From Ananas comosus (Eukaryota; Streptophyta; Magnoliopsida; Poales; Bromeliaceae): a stretch of DNA of 64,000 nt. Positions 11,421 to 23,122 of the stretch are shown in pieces. A program made the translations under genes and the position numbers. The DNA lies in the NCBI RefSeq assembly GCF_001540865.1, contig NC_033631.1:5701618-5765617 (forward strand), given 5' to 3'. The notes beneath the pieces are model-generated. The model saw only the letters and a program-made list of their open reading frames with translations, was not told the DNA's origin and did not search any database. How positions within the stretch are numbered: the first letter of the stretch is position 1; each line of letters starts with the position of its first letter.

Positions 11421-11622
11421 ACCGGTCTCTCCCCAGCAGGGACCGGTCTCTCGCTGCGAACCTGGAGAACCAACGTTCGGGAACCGGTCTCTCCCTGCGT
11501 GGGACCGGTCTCTCTCTGCGAAGGCGCGCTCGGGGACCGGTCTCGCCCGCCAGGGACCGGTTGCCTCAGGGCTGCCGCAACACTGCTCACTGGGGGACCG
11601 GTCTCTCCTTCCAGGGACCGGT
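11421..11622 (-). repeat. ACCGGT palindrome array in LTR2 of element A (four pairs)
   Basis: Eight ACCGGT cores start at 11421, 11442, 11483, 11504, 11536, 11556, 11597 and 11617, which makes four pairs spaced 21, 21, 20 and 20 bp. Flanks extend them into palindromes of the type GGGACCGGTCCC or GAGACCGGTCTC. Every interval (21, 41, 21, 32, 20, 41, 20) is close to a whole number of DNA turns. Adjacent palindromes are also complementary to each other, so RNA from here could fold into short hairpins. Function unknown; the site lies in presumed U3. Confidence 0.9.
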
Positions 11623-11781
11623 TCCCGAGAGTAAAAACTCTCAGGACTTATCCAGAATTCCAGTTTTCGAACTTTTTAGGTCGAAAAACATTCTACAACC
11701 CTCCACCAAGTGTGGAAAAGCTCGAAATACATCCAAACACTCGAACCTCGCAATTTGCAAAGGTCCAGTGTGCTACATTCA

Positions 11782-14700
11782 CCCCTCCTAAAAGGGAGTT
11801 TCGTCCGCGAAACTCGAAATGACAAATACCTCAAGCCTCCATCTGAAAAAGATGGGGATAGCGCTCCCGCAGCGCGCTTTCCAGCTCCCAAGTGGCCTCG
11901 CGCTCGTCGTGGTTGCTCCAAAGCACCTTCAAGTAAGGAATTTCTCGGTTCCGCAATCTTTTCACCTCGCGAGCCAAAATCCTCAAGGGTTGCTCTTCAA
12001 AGCTCAAATCATCCCTCAGCTCCATAGGCGTAGCATCCAACACGTGAGCCGGGTCGTGGATGTACTTCCGAAGGACCGATACATGAAACACATTGTGTAC
12101 ACCCAATAGGTTTGGCGGTAGAGCGAGTCGATACGCTACCGGGCCTACCTGGCTCCAAAACACCTCAAACGAGTCCAATTGGATCGCGGGCTAACTTACC
12201 CCGATTTCCAAAGGTCCTAAATCCGTCGAGCGGCGAGACCTTCAAAAAGACATGATCTCCAATCTGAAATCCAAGTCTCGTCGAGCCGATCAGCATAACT
12301 TTTCGCCTACTCTGGCCGTGCAATAGTCGCTCTCGAGCAATGCGACTTCGTCTCTGCTTCCTTGGAGTCAACATCAGGGCCTAAGCCAATCGTCGCGCCA
12401 AACTTCACGCCAATGGAGTGGGCGATCTACATTTCCGTCCACTAGGTGTCCCTCGAACGTGCCATCTTGATGCTTGCTTGATAACGTTGTTATAAGCAAA
12501 CTCTGCCATTCGGTGAGATGCTGCCGTCCATCCTCCTTGAAGTCAATCACGCAAGTCGAAGCATGTCTCGAGAATCTGTATAGTACGCTCGACTGCCCGT
12601 CACTCTGGGGTGGAAGTGAGTGCTTGAATCCAAGCGCTACCCAAAGCATCCTGTAAGCTTTCCAAAGTGAGATTACAAGAACGGAGGTCTCGATCTAAAA
12701 CGTATAGAAGTAGGTACCCCGTGCAATCGCACAATCTTGCTCCAAATAAAACCTGTGCGAGTCTCTCACGACGTCCAAAATAGTGTGGATAGGTCATGAA
12801 ATGTCCGATTTCGTCAAATCTATCACGATCACCCAAATAGCATCTGCCGGCCTGTTGCAGTGAGGCAATCCCAATCACGAAATCAGATAGTGATCTCTTC
12901 CCACTTCCACACTTGAAGTCGGTAGGGCTTGCCAGCTTTCCCGCAGGAACCGGTGTCAGCCTTTCACCCGTGGAAGGGATTAAACAGTCTAGCAGACGAA
13001 CTCAACCAACATCCTTATTTTATCCCGGGCCACAATAAAGTAACTTCAAGTCCTGTATACATCTTGGTGCCTCCCGGTGTACAGGCTACGTGTGCTCGGT
13101 GTTGCTTCTGAAGGAATATTCTGCTTTAATGCCCAAATCCGCGCTACACAAAGTCGTCCGTCCGCGGAAACGCATCAATCCATCACCGTCTAGCAGTGAA
13201 AGTTCACCGGTGCAACATCAAACCATTCTTAGCTTCGAATCTTTTTGCAACTCCGAGTCGGAAGCTTGCTTATCTTTAATCCTTTCAAAAGTGTGGTTGC
13301 ACCCTAAGTAATCAGTCTCAAAGGTGATTATCAGGAGCCACCACCTCAACTCAACCGCTTTCATCTGCTCGATCAGCGGCTGGTTGTAAGTTTAACCACA
13401 ACGCATCGGCTAAGTCTCAGGCGATTCCTACTTAGCGCATCCGCCACCACGTTAGCCTTGCCGGGTGTTAAAGTATCGTCAAATCAATAATCCATTGATA
13501 TAGCTCCAACCATCTGCTGCCGCTGCCTTCAAGTTCAACTCCTTCTGGTGAATAGATTACTTTAAGCTTTTTGTGATCCGTATATACTTCGCACTCGGCC
13601 GCATGAGGTAATGGCCGCCATAGCCTTTAATGCAAAAAGATCACGGCAGCAATCCAAGTCATGTTAGGATAGTTCCGTCTCGTAATCCTTCAAACGTGGC
13701 AAGATGCATAAGAAACAATAAAACGATCACTTTCTCCCGTTCCTGCATCAAAACACAATTCCAATCCATTAAACGGAAGCATCACTATTAAATCCACATA
13801 ACCCTGCTCCTTAGGCAGTCGCTAAGTAAGGATCGGGTGACAGTCCGTCATATCGCTGTTCAACTCTTGGAGCTCCTCTATCACACGCATGGTCATTCAA
13901 ATAATACTTGGTGCCCTTATGCGTGAGTTCGTGAGGGGAGTAGATAACTTTGAATCCCTTCACGAACCTGTCGATAGTGCCGGCCAAACCAAGAAAGCTG
14001 CCGAATCTCACGTGACACTCGTCGGCCTTGGCCAATCTTGATAGCCGTCAAATTTTCTCGGGGGTCACGCCGATTCCTGATCTGAAATCACATAGCCCAA
14101 AAACGCCACCTCTCTTAAGCCAAAATTACACTTTTTCACCTTGGCATAGAGCTTCTCTTCCGAAGCACGTGAAGACAAGTCTCAAGTGTCTCGTGAAATC
14201 CGCGTCTCGGAAATACACATAAGATGTCTAGTCGATGAAACCACGACAGCGGTCATATGTAAGGCTTGAAAAACACGGTTTCATTAAATCCATTAACAAA
14301 CCTTGCCTGGAGGCATGAGTAAGCCCAAACGGAACTAACGTAAACTATAATATCCATACCGATTGTTTTAAGAAGCGTCTTCGACACATACCTCAGGCTT
14401 TGATCTAATTCAACTGGTGTATCCAGACTGCAAGTCGATTTGGAATATACACAAGCATCCCTGGAGCTTGATCAAATTAGCATCATCACATTCTCCTGGT
14501 AATGGATATTTGTTCTTAATCGTGACTCCTGGTCTAAGTTCACGGATAGTCACGCACAAGCGAAGTGGATTCCATCCCTTCTTCTTAACAAACAAGGACC
14601 GCGTGCTCCCCAAGGTCACACTTCGGTCGCACAAAACCCTATCCAGAAGATCCTGCAACTATGCCTTTCAGTCTCCTCAACTCTGCGGTGCCATCCTATT

Positions 14701-14998
14701 AGGTGCCTTGAGATCGGGGTAGGTCCGGGGACGAGATCGCTACCACAAACTCAATCTCCTATCAGGGGGCATGCCTCTGGAGCTCCGCTGAAACACATCT
14801 CCAAACCCCGCACTGATTGGGATATATCCTCAATCCTAGGGGCGTCATCACACCCGAACACAACAGTAGCCAAGTTAGGGCTACGCAACCGTCTACTAAT
14901 AACCTGTGCCCTAGCTCGAGAGAGGCTAATCGTCATCGCAAACAGCGAACTCTGCATCCCTCGATACACAACCTCCGCCTACCCGGCTCTTAAATGTC
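11782..14998 (-). pseudogene. pol of element A copy 2, heavily indel-disrupted
   Basis: This is the same protein as copy 1. Clean sequence from about 11830 to 12145 encodes the intact C-terminus ([23 protein letters not shown] to RYPHLFQMEA-stop). Beyond about 12145 the frame breaks roughly every 50-150 bp through single-base insertions and losses, so integrase, RNase H and RT survive only as fragments in changing frames (for example KNKYPLPG near 14500). The TAG codons equivalent to both pol stops of copy 1 are present. The density and type of error suggest uncorrected long-read sequence more than mutation. Confidence 0.75.
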
Positions 14999-16813
14999 CC
15001 GTCTCGAATTCTTACAATCGATGGTGCAAGTACTTGGTCAGCCAATCCTGCCAACACAACGTCAAACTCCCCGGAGTTTATGCAAAGCTGAGCAAGTCCC
15101 GAACGGGCATTGATCATCTCCATCCTAATCAGGGCAACTTGGTGCAAAAACTCCGAATGTCTAAAGATGATCGGGTGTACAAACAAACTCGTCACAGGAT
15201 GTAACAAGGATACAAGTGGAGATGCCATGCACTCGGCAAACAGCGGTTCTAATGACTGAATGCAATGCACCGGTATCAAATAAAGCTCTAACTCGAATAC
15301 CATTAAGTAAATGATACCTGCCGACCCACATTCTGGCTGGCGTTCGCCTCCTGAGTCTGGCGCTGCGTACATACGCCGCTCGGGGCCCTGTCGGTGACCG
15401 CTCCCTCTGCCGCTGGACAGGTTGCGGCGACGGCCCTGGTGGATGCGCCAGAAGATGTCCCCTTGGCTGGCGACCTGGCCGAAGCTGGTGCAATGTCGAG
15501 ATGGCGCTGGCAATGGATTCTCGGGCAGTCCGACTGGAAGTGCCCTTCTAGCGCCACACAGATGCACTGCCCTCGGCTGCCGTGAACACATTGCGCCGAG
15601 ATAATGAGGACCGCCATAAATCATGCCCAGCGGGGGCCTGACGACTGATCCGGGGTCCTCCTCGCTGAGGTAGACTGGCACGTCCTCGTGACTGGCTCCG
15701 GTCCTGGGGCTGTCTCGTGCGGCCTCCGTGCGTGCGTGCTGGCTCAGCACCCTCAGCGCGGGCCTCTTTCCCTTTTGCCCCTTGTCTAGGGCCTCGCGTC
15801 GCTCCTGGAAGATCTGCGGCGCTCCTGCCTCCACAATCAAGGCTCGATCCACAAACTCCCGTAGGTCTGGAGGTTGGAAGACATGCACCAACCGAAGATA
15901 AAGGCCGCAAACCGCGCTCAAAGATGCGGGGCCTTGTCCTCGTCGTTCCCTCACACAACCGGTACACAGATGTCGTATCCGGGGGAACTCCTTTCGTACT
16001 CAGCCACTGGCCGCTCATCCTGAAAAACGACCAAAGCTGCGCAAGTCGACTGCTCCAATCATTTCTCTTTGACCGACTGTAGGAAAGTGCGTGCGCAGTT
16101 AGAAGTTCTTGAATCGTGTCCAAGGTAATCGCCGCCAATCGGTGTTGGGGTTGTCATGGATATCAACCACCAAACATAGCCTCGCCGTACAGAAATCGAG
16201 TGCGAGCCGAAACTCTTATCCCTCTCCTTGACGAAGGATCTCGAAAGCTTCTCATGTGCCAGCAAGCCAACTTCTCGACCAATCCAGTGGCGACGTTTTT
16301 CGCCTATCCAAACGTTCTCGGGCTGCACTCCGAACTCACTGGAGGCGATCTTATTGCAGCCGATCCGCTCGGCTTCCCTCGGCCATCACGGGAAAATGCC
16401 GCCCCGTCACTGGTCTCTTGAATAGTAGTGATAGCAGCACCTCCTTCCCGAGGTGCGGTCGCGGGCGCACGTGTGAAGAACTGGGCGCGGGGACTGCGCC
16501 CTCGAGTGTCACGAGTCCCACCATGGGTGCTGGCGGTATGTAGGGCCTGATCATCCTGCGAAGCTGCCGCCTTCTGCAGTAGGAGGTCCTCAAGATGCTC
16601 GATCCGCGCTCCTGCCTGCAGCTACTCAGGCCCTGTCGCGTGCGCCGTACTGTTGCTGCGCCAACAGATCAGTGAGAACCGCAAACTGGGGGCCTTTTTC
16701 CAAAAAAAGTCACGGGACCTACACTAGGATCCGGAGTGAGCGGAGGTCTCGACCTCCTCGGGTTGTGCCGCATCATGCCGCCCCAGCAGACTGGGAGCGT
16801 GTTCAACCGGCAT
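14999..16813 (-). pseudogene. gag-protease of element A copy 2, indel-disrupted
   Basis: The start equivalent to MPITRS is at 16811-16813, but the next codons are already altered. Recognisable islands include the capsid-like domain (about 15950-16330), DRALIVEAGA (about 15840), a knuckle remnant MIYGGPHY (about 15620), and the protease region with LFDTGALHS (about 15260). A mixture of all three frames is needed to follow it. It ends in the same TAG after the REPG position as copy 1. Confidence 0.7.
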
Positions 16814-17135
16814 CGTCCTACAAAACCATAAAAGCGCAAGTTAATAACCCACGCTATCGCATGCCCGCTCAAAACGATAAAAACCCAATCATGGCGAAGT
16901 AAGGAAGTGTCCTTCACTCCTAACTCCGATTGTTACGTTGTCGGTCGCCCGTAACCCTCGCGAAGTTAGAAGCCATACACTCCGATCAAACTCTAAACTT
17001 TTTAGAATTATTTCATCAAACCCAATCAAAATACTTTCAGCTCACAAAGTTCAATAGACCCTCGTCTTCACGAGGACCTATTCCTATAGTCCGACCGAGC
17101 CCTAAGGTTTACTAGGTCTCTAAGATCAACCCTAG

Positions 17136-17149
17136 GGCCTCTGATACCA
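17136..17149 (-). other. Primer-binding site of element A copy 2
   Basis: The minus strand reads TGGTATCAGAGGCC, equal to the copy 1 site except for one extra base, and lies 8 nt from the LTR3 edge at 17158. Confidence 0.8.
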
Positions 17150-17157
17150 AACTAATC

Positions 17158-19689
17158 TGTCACGCCCGGGACCGCGCGAAGGCCCTCCTTAGCGCGCCCA
17201 AACCCGCCATATGTCCTACACCATATAAGGCCGTCTACAACAGAAGTGAAAGTAAAGCAAGCAAGGTGAGAACAATTAGCATGCGATAGGTAATGATATA
17301 AGATGCGAAGTAAGTTCTTATCATCCTAAACCAGAGTAAAGAGAAACATAACTAACAATAAAAGTCGCCATATAGGTATACAATACCTATCTCCTCAAAA
17401 GAAAAACAAAGATCCAAAGAAATGTCGTCTCTATACATACACGGGTTACAACTACAACCTCTCACATAAATAAAACCACGAGAGGTAGACCACCTTCAAT
17501 CGGTCCTCGAAGAAGCTAGCTCGAAGAACTCCCTTTCCGCGGTCCCTAGCCTCTCCGACGTGAAAGGCTTCTGAATAGAAACATAAAACAGAGGGCATGA
17601 GAACTTAATTTATAGTCCAGTTGGCATTATGTACCTCAGCTCATTGCACCACTAGGTCAAGAGAAGGGGAAGTCAAAAGCACATAACGAGTAATTTGCAT
17701 CTATGAAAGCAATAATGAAAATGCTAAAATTTACTTGCCAATTAAACATGGCGATTTCATGTAAGCACAGATGATCTTGTCATAAAAGATATTGTCTCTC
17801 CTTAGCATAAATAATATTCATGGTTTGCCTTAATGAAATTATAGGATTATCCCTTATCATAGGCCACTATTGTTTATATGAATGCATTAAACACTGCCTA
17901 CCTAGCATACTACTAATATGTATGTATACCCAAAGTTCCAACCTATGCTAGAAGTAAGTCCGAAGTTAATCCAAACTACCACTCTCTATTAGAGTGACAT
18001 TATAACAAACTGAGATCCATGTCGCGTACGGCTACTCCGGAGTGCCGCTGTAGGAGCGACTCACAAGCCATGTGCGAATGAGCACAAATGCAAACAAGCA
18101 AGGTCACTGTCTCAAATACTCCTATCCCATGTCTCTACATGGCGAGGTCCTAGCATCACCAATGATGCTAGCCAAGTCTCTTAAGTGATGTCCAACTGCT
18201 CTCACTTGAGTTAGTGCCTCTTTTAATGACACTTAACGCATACAACAGATACGAGCCCAAATCTTATTTATGCTTTCATTAAAACATTACTACCAATGTT
18301 ACCATTAACCGGGCCCAATTGCTCTTTATGACATTCTGTCCAATTCTCAAATAGTCTAAGCTCTCCAGCCCGTCTCTACTTTCTAACATTCCTAAATGTC
18401 ACAATTAGACCTATAGGTTAATGCCATGAAAGAAGATCATTCCATCAGAGGAATCTATGGTTTCCCAATCATAACTAGAATGCTAAGGTCTCACATGCAT
18501 GCACTCTCCAGCAATAGGGGTCTAAAATTTCACTATATATAATATATGCATGTTAAGCCATTCCAAATTCATATTTAAATTACATTTACATGGGAAATGC
18601 ATGAATTCTACTTTACGAAAATATTTTGCCAAAAATATGAGCATTTCTCATATCAAGGCCTAGATCAAACCACCGAACCGTCGCGTGCTCCTTCGATTCG
18701 CCGAACGAGTTGTCCACCGAGCCTCAAGATACCCTAAAAGTTGATCAGCGAAGAGAATACACAAAGCATTACGGAGCAACTTCTAGGCTCGAAACAATAA
18801 CAATCACAACGATAGGGCAATAACTCACTTGAGGGAAGTAGACAATTCTCCACTCAAGACTCCAAAAGAAGGCCAGATCCTTTCAATTATCCAAAGGAGG
18901 CGTTCATAATCCAAAAAATCTAAGCCTCAAAACCCTAGATCAAAAAGCCACCAAATCAACCCTAAATCCATCTTCTAGGGGTTTCACTCTCCCAACAATC
19001 ACCAAAACAGCAATTTCTATAGGACAGAACAGTTACTACTTTGAAGCTTCAATCCAGCCTTCAAATGCCCTAGATCGCGAAGTTTGGTCCACCACTAAGC
19101 TCAAAGGCAATGCTCATCCACCAAAAGGAGAAGAAAGGGTGGAGATGAGCTCCAGTTCCTCTTACAAGCCCTTCTTTCCTTCCTTCTACTTCCCTCTCCA
19201 CTCTCTCTCTCTCTAGAAGCAAAAGAAATGGTGAGTGAGGAAAGGAAAGAGAAGTGGCCAGTATAGCTCTCTCTTGTACCAAAATCCTGTGCAGGCCCCT
19301 CAGAAAATCCAATATTGCATCAGCCCGGTCTGGGCATTTTTCGCCAAGAGGACCGGTCTCTCCCCAGCAGGGAAGGTCTCTCGCTGCCGAACCCGGGAGA
19401 CCAACGTTTCGCGAACCGGGTCTCCCTGCGTGGGACCGGCTCTCTCTGCGACATGCACGCTCAGGGACCGCGTGCATCAAGGCTGCTGCAACACTGTTCA
19501 CCTGGGGGACGATCTCTCCTTCCAGGGACGGTTTCGAAAGTAAAACTCTCAGTTTATTGTCAAGAATCAGTTTTCGAAACTTTTAGTCGAAAAACATTCT
19601 TACATACCCTCCACCAAGTGTGGAAACTCGAAAATAACATCCAAACACGGTCGTAACCTCGCAATTGCAAAGGCTCCAGTGTGCATACA
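17158..19689 (-). repeat. LTR3 of element A (outer 5' LTR in sense)
   Basis: 2532 bp and indel-rich throughout. It matches LTR1 rather than LTR2 at 17260-17400 and 17490-17540, as expected if LTR1 and LTR3 are the original pair. Like LTR2, however, it lacks the LTR1-specific segment (compare near 18005-18030). Its palindrome array (about 19352-19535) is degraded. The sense start is blurred: the expected rightmost plus-strand end CTACATTCA appears as ATACA before CACCG. Confidence 0.75.
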
Positions 19690-21290
19690 CACCGGCGTGC
19701 CAAACAATTTGTTAGGAGCGAATTCCCTTCTCTTTGACCGGTCAAAGATTTTCTTCGGAAGCGGGTCGGGGATGCGAACGGCTACGATTAGTGATCCTCG
19801 AGTTGTTGCCCTTCGACTGAATCAGCGATTCAGCTGATGATGGATCAGATCAGCCACAGTTCAAAGCTTTTTACTGTAGACTGGTTCGGCTTAAGAGCCA
19901 AATTGCTAACAGAAAATATAGGTTCTAAGTCGGCTGAAGAGCGAATGCCTTTATATATTGGCAGTTAACTGAAAACTAGTACCAGAGACGAGTGCTGCCT
20001 GAGGCATACAGACTCTTGTTTGATCTACCTTAAATCTACTCCTAGGAAAACGGTAGTGCCGGGAAAGTAAAAGATTACAATGTAGACTACTCCTTAAGTA
20101 ATTGGCGAAAAAATTTACAGAGGGAAATAAAGGTTGGGTCTTCTGGTTCTCTGAGGAAAAGACCTCTTTTCTGTGCATTATCTTTGTTATTTTTTCTTAT
20201 TTTTGCTTATTATAGTCGTCCCCCTGTTTTGATCCGTTATTCCCCATCCATGATCGGCAATACTCCTATTATTCCGGGAGTCATTTCCAGCCGATCGGAA
20301 CTGCTTGCTTAACCACTCTGCAGTTAGGGCCGTTTGTTTTGTGTAAGTGGAGTGAGTGGAACTCAAGTTCAATCACTTCTCGTTATTTGTTTTGGTTGTA
20401 AGTTAAAATTAAATAACCCACCTACTCTCGACTTCCGGTCTTACAGTACCGAACTGCGACCTTCCAACCACACTCAACTTCTTAAACAATTTATTAAACA
20501 GTAAATGAAACTCTACTTTCTTATAATGGGTTAGAATTACTTTATTTATAATATATAAATTATCTAAAAAAATAATAAAATTTAATCATATAATGGTTTA
20601 AATTTATAGTGATAATTTATTTCCTATATAAGAGATAATGATCCACTGTACTTTACATCAAAACAAACAACGGAACTTAAAAAACTAATTTTACCAGCAC
20701 CAAGTTACATCAAAACAAACAGCAGAAGTGATTGAATTTAACTTTCAGTGGTACGAGTTACGTCAAAACAAACAACAGAAAAATAATCACACTTCAGGGA
20801 AACTCAAACACCACTACACTTGACTTATGTTGAATCTACAAATTCGTCAATCCAAACGCCCCCTTACTGTAACTTCCCTCAGTTACATCCGGCAGTTACT
20901 CAATATTATTGTTGATACTCCCGGTGCACATCAAAATCTTTTTAATCCTTGCTTCTTAAAGACTAGGGTTGAGTGGAGTACTAGCGTACCACCTGGCCAC
21001 AGGTTATTGGCCCAACAAGTTGTATCTTCAATTTCCTTGAATGGGTCAGGTTGGCAGCCGATAACGCGACGTCGTCAAAATGGTTGAAACACATTTCACC
21101 TACTTTCACATGATTGGTGTTTATTTTATGTTGAGCGGGGTTGCACTTGAATTGGACTGTAATAACCTAATATTATTTTTACAGATTATGATACCGACGA
21201 CGCGCTCCATAGAGAATAGGCAGTCGAATCGGAGACATTCACGTCCTCTGGATCGTCCGAGTCCGGAAGCTTAGGGAGCCATTGGCCATA
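19690..21290 (-). mobile_element. Probable 5' LTR region of old element Z, right of array A
   Basis: After CACCG (19690-19694) the minus-strand reading into A is CTAACAAATTGTTTGGCACG, which looks like an LTR end followed by a leader. The sequence to the right has no coding potential and is interrupted by the Tourist-like element at 20327-20863. Where the LTR begins (right edge) could not be fixed; about 21290 is an upper guess. Only the matching target duplication and leader continuity support the assignment. Confidence 0.4.
20327..20863. mobile_element. Tourist-like (PIF/Harbinger) MITE with TTA target duplication
   Basis: 537 bp bounded by TTA at 20324-20326 and 20864-20866. Left end GGGCCGTTTGTTTTG and, on the opposite strand, right end GGGGGCGTTTGGATTG form imperfect terminal inverted repeats of the Tourist type. 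The interior is AT-rich with repeated ACATCAAAACAAAC-like blocks (20655-20780) and codes for no protein. A TTA duplication with a G-rich, TTTG-containing end is characteristic of PIF/Harbinger-derived MITEs. Confidence 0.7.
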
Positions 21291-23122
21291 TTGGCCAGCA
21301 TGGTGGAGAGACAGACATCACCGGCATAGTTGTAAGCAGAAAAATCTTAATAGTATTAAATACCATTTTTCTCACTGGAACTCTGCTATTTGCCGAAGTT
21401 CAGTGAACTATAGATAGGTGTTGGTGGGTAGGCTAGCATCCAATGTAAGCATATAATGTGTGAACCGACGCGTTGCACATACAAGGAAACTCTGTTTGTG
21501 TGTGGCTCAGTTGCATACCCGATTGGGCTTTTGCATTAGATAGTAACACAAGGATTACTGGGAATGTAATTAACATACCAAACACATTAATATAATATTC
21601 CGGTATTTAAAGATAATATTGCTGGCCAAACCAAACATAGTAATGCTGCATTGTGGGTAATCAGATTCATGAGAATAAGATTTTAGAAAATCTGACATTG
21701 TTCGTTAATCTTGTTATAACATGCACCAAACGCCTCCTTTGAATAATGTGTCCGGATAAGCATCTTGTTATGTATTTCTTCTTAATTTCTGTGGTATCTG
21801 TCAAAATTGTCACAATGAACAGTAGAAGTAAAATCAAATATCCTAAAGAAATTTTCTATTTATTTGAAATAGAGACAGTGTGGCATGCAGATTAAATGTC
21901 AGTTTTCCAATTTAGGTGCAATTGGACTTTCTATAAATTGAAGAAGCTGTGTACTTACAAATCAAATCTAAGGTTTTTTTTTTTTACATTAGCCTAAAGA
22001 TGATTTGGTATGTAGTGAATATGGACTTATGCTCGCAAGCACGTGCCCTCGTACACACGCAGAGTAGGTATGTGCGATGTCCCTTGAAGCAACTCTCATG
22101 TCATCGTGTAGTACTGCGCGAGTGAATTTGCTGAAGCTGCAAATAACTTGCTTTTTATTTGGCTAATTCTCTCCTCTTTTATCTTTAGATTACTGTTTAT
22201 TTGACGAATCGAACTTAAAACATATTAATTTGAGTCAAACGTATGACACTTGGTAGAAAGAAAAAAAATAAATAAAAATACATGCTTAAATTGATTAGGC
22301 ACAAACTGTTTAGAAGAGTTTGTATCATCATAAAATCTGTAAGCTGCAACACCGGTCCCCAAACTTTTGGCCAAGCTTCACTTCCTTCCTCAAATTTATA
22401 AGTTCGAACAGCTACATCCTAAGTTTTTAAAACTGTCTCACTTTAGATTCCCACGATTGGTGCATCTACACATCCATGGATCACTAACCTATTGAACTTG
22501 ATCACATCTCATATTTCAATCCTACCACTCACTCAAAAAGTTCTTTCACTGTTTGGAAATTGAATGGTTAGACTGAAGCACGAGAATGATGTTGTGTCGT
22601 CTTGCAGGCTGGACGTACAGATGAACTGCATAGAGTCGATCATTGTTCCTCTAATGCAATGACTAACGTAAAGACAGTTTCAAGAATCTAGGATGTCGAA
22701 CTTCAAACTCAAAAGCAAGAGGACCAAAGTGAAACTTGGCAAAAGGTTCAGGGACTAGTAGTGCAATTTACCCTAATATTTAAGGGACAGAGCTTCAGGT
22801 TTTGCTACGATCATTCGGAAGGATAAATCTTCTCAATAATGGAGTTGAAAGTAAGCATTGACTATTGCTGGGAATGCTTTTACAACAATTGCCTCTACTG
22901 CTGCTAAAATCTTCTGTACAGGATAAAACTACAAGACATATTGCAGAAACAGCCTCGACTTAATTTCCAATAACCAAAACCTCATTGGCTAATCTGCAGA
23001 ATCATACAACCAAAACTTACCAAACTCGGCAACAATATTCATTCGAGAAAATGAGGCGAGTCCGGAAGGGGAAGAGGAGAGTAGATTCAAGAGCCTAAGT
23101 GAGTAGCATAGTGAAGTACGTC
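21290..23122. other. Non-coding stretch downstream of the FRS gene
   Basis: I see no coding region or RNA gene. AT-rich sequence includes a T-run near 21972-21980 and a possible MITE remnant at about 21540-21735 whose right end (on the minus strand, AGGCGTTTGGTGCATG) resembles the ends of other MITEs here. The last few hundred bases next to 23123 should hold the FRS 3' UTR. Confidence 0.4.

Larger units (their letters stand above)
9239..11781 (-). repeat. LTR2 of element A (shared middle LTR)
   Basis: 2543 bp. It serves as 5' LTR for copy 1 and 3' LTR for copy 2. It lacks the extra segment kept by LTR1 and differs from both outer LTRs at 9350-9470 and 9575-9610. Modules in sense order: an ACCGGT palindrome array (11617 down to 11421), a TATA-like CTTATATGG (11327-11340), the GC block with CTCCGGAGT (about 10097-10165), and the CCCACTGGGAACTAT/ATAGTTCTC hairpin with pyrimidine-CAGAG (9705-9647). 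Neither the LTR nor its flanks carry a private target duplication. Confidence 0.9.
1370..19689 (-). mobile_element. Element A: Ty3/gypsy (del/Tekay-like) LTR-internal-LTR-internal-LTR array
   Basis: Three copies of a 2.5-2.7 kb LTR (1370-4029, 9239-11781, 17158-19689), all in minus orientation, alternate with two internal regions of about 5.2-5.4 kb. Each LTR runs TGAATG...GTGACA in sense. Each internal region starts with a primer-binding site for initiator tRNA-Met and ends in a short purine tract. The order gag, protease, RT, RNase H, integrase is typical of Ty3/gypsy. The long LTRs and a chromodomain-like C-terminus fit the del/Tekay branch of chromoviruses (inference). The outer flanks carry CACCG on both sides (1365-1369, 19690-19694), so the array appears to occupy a single insertion site. 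Confidence 0.85.
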
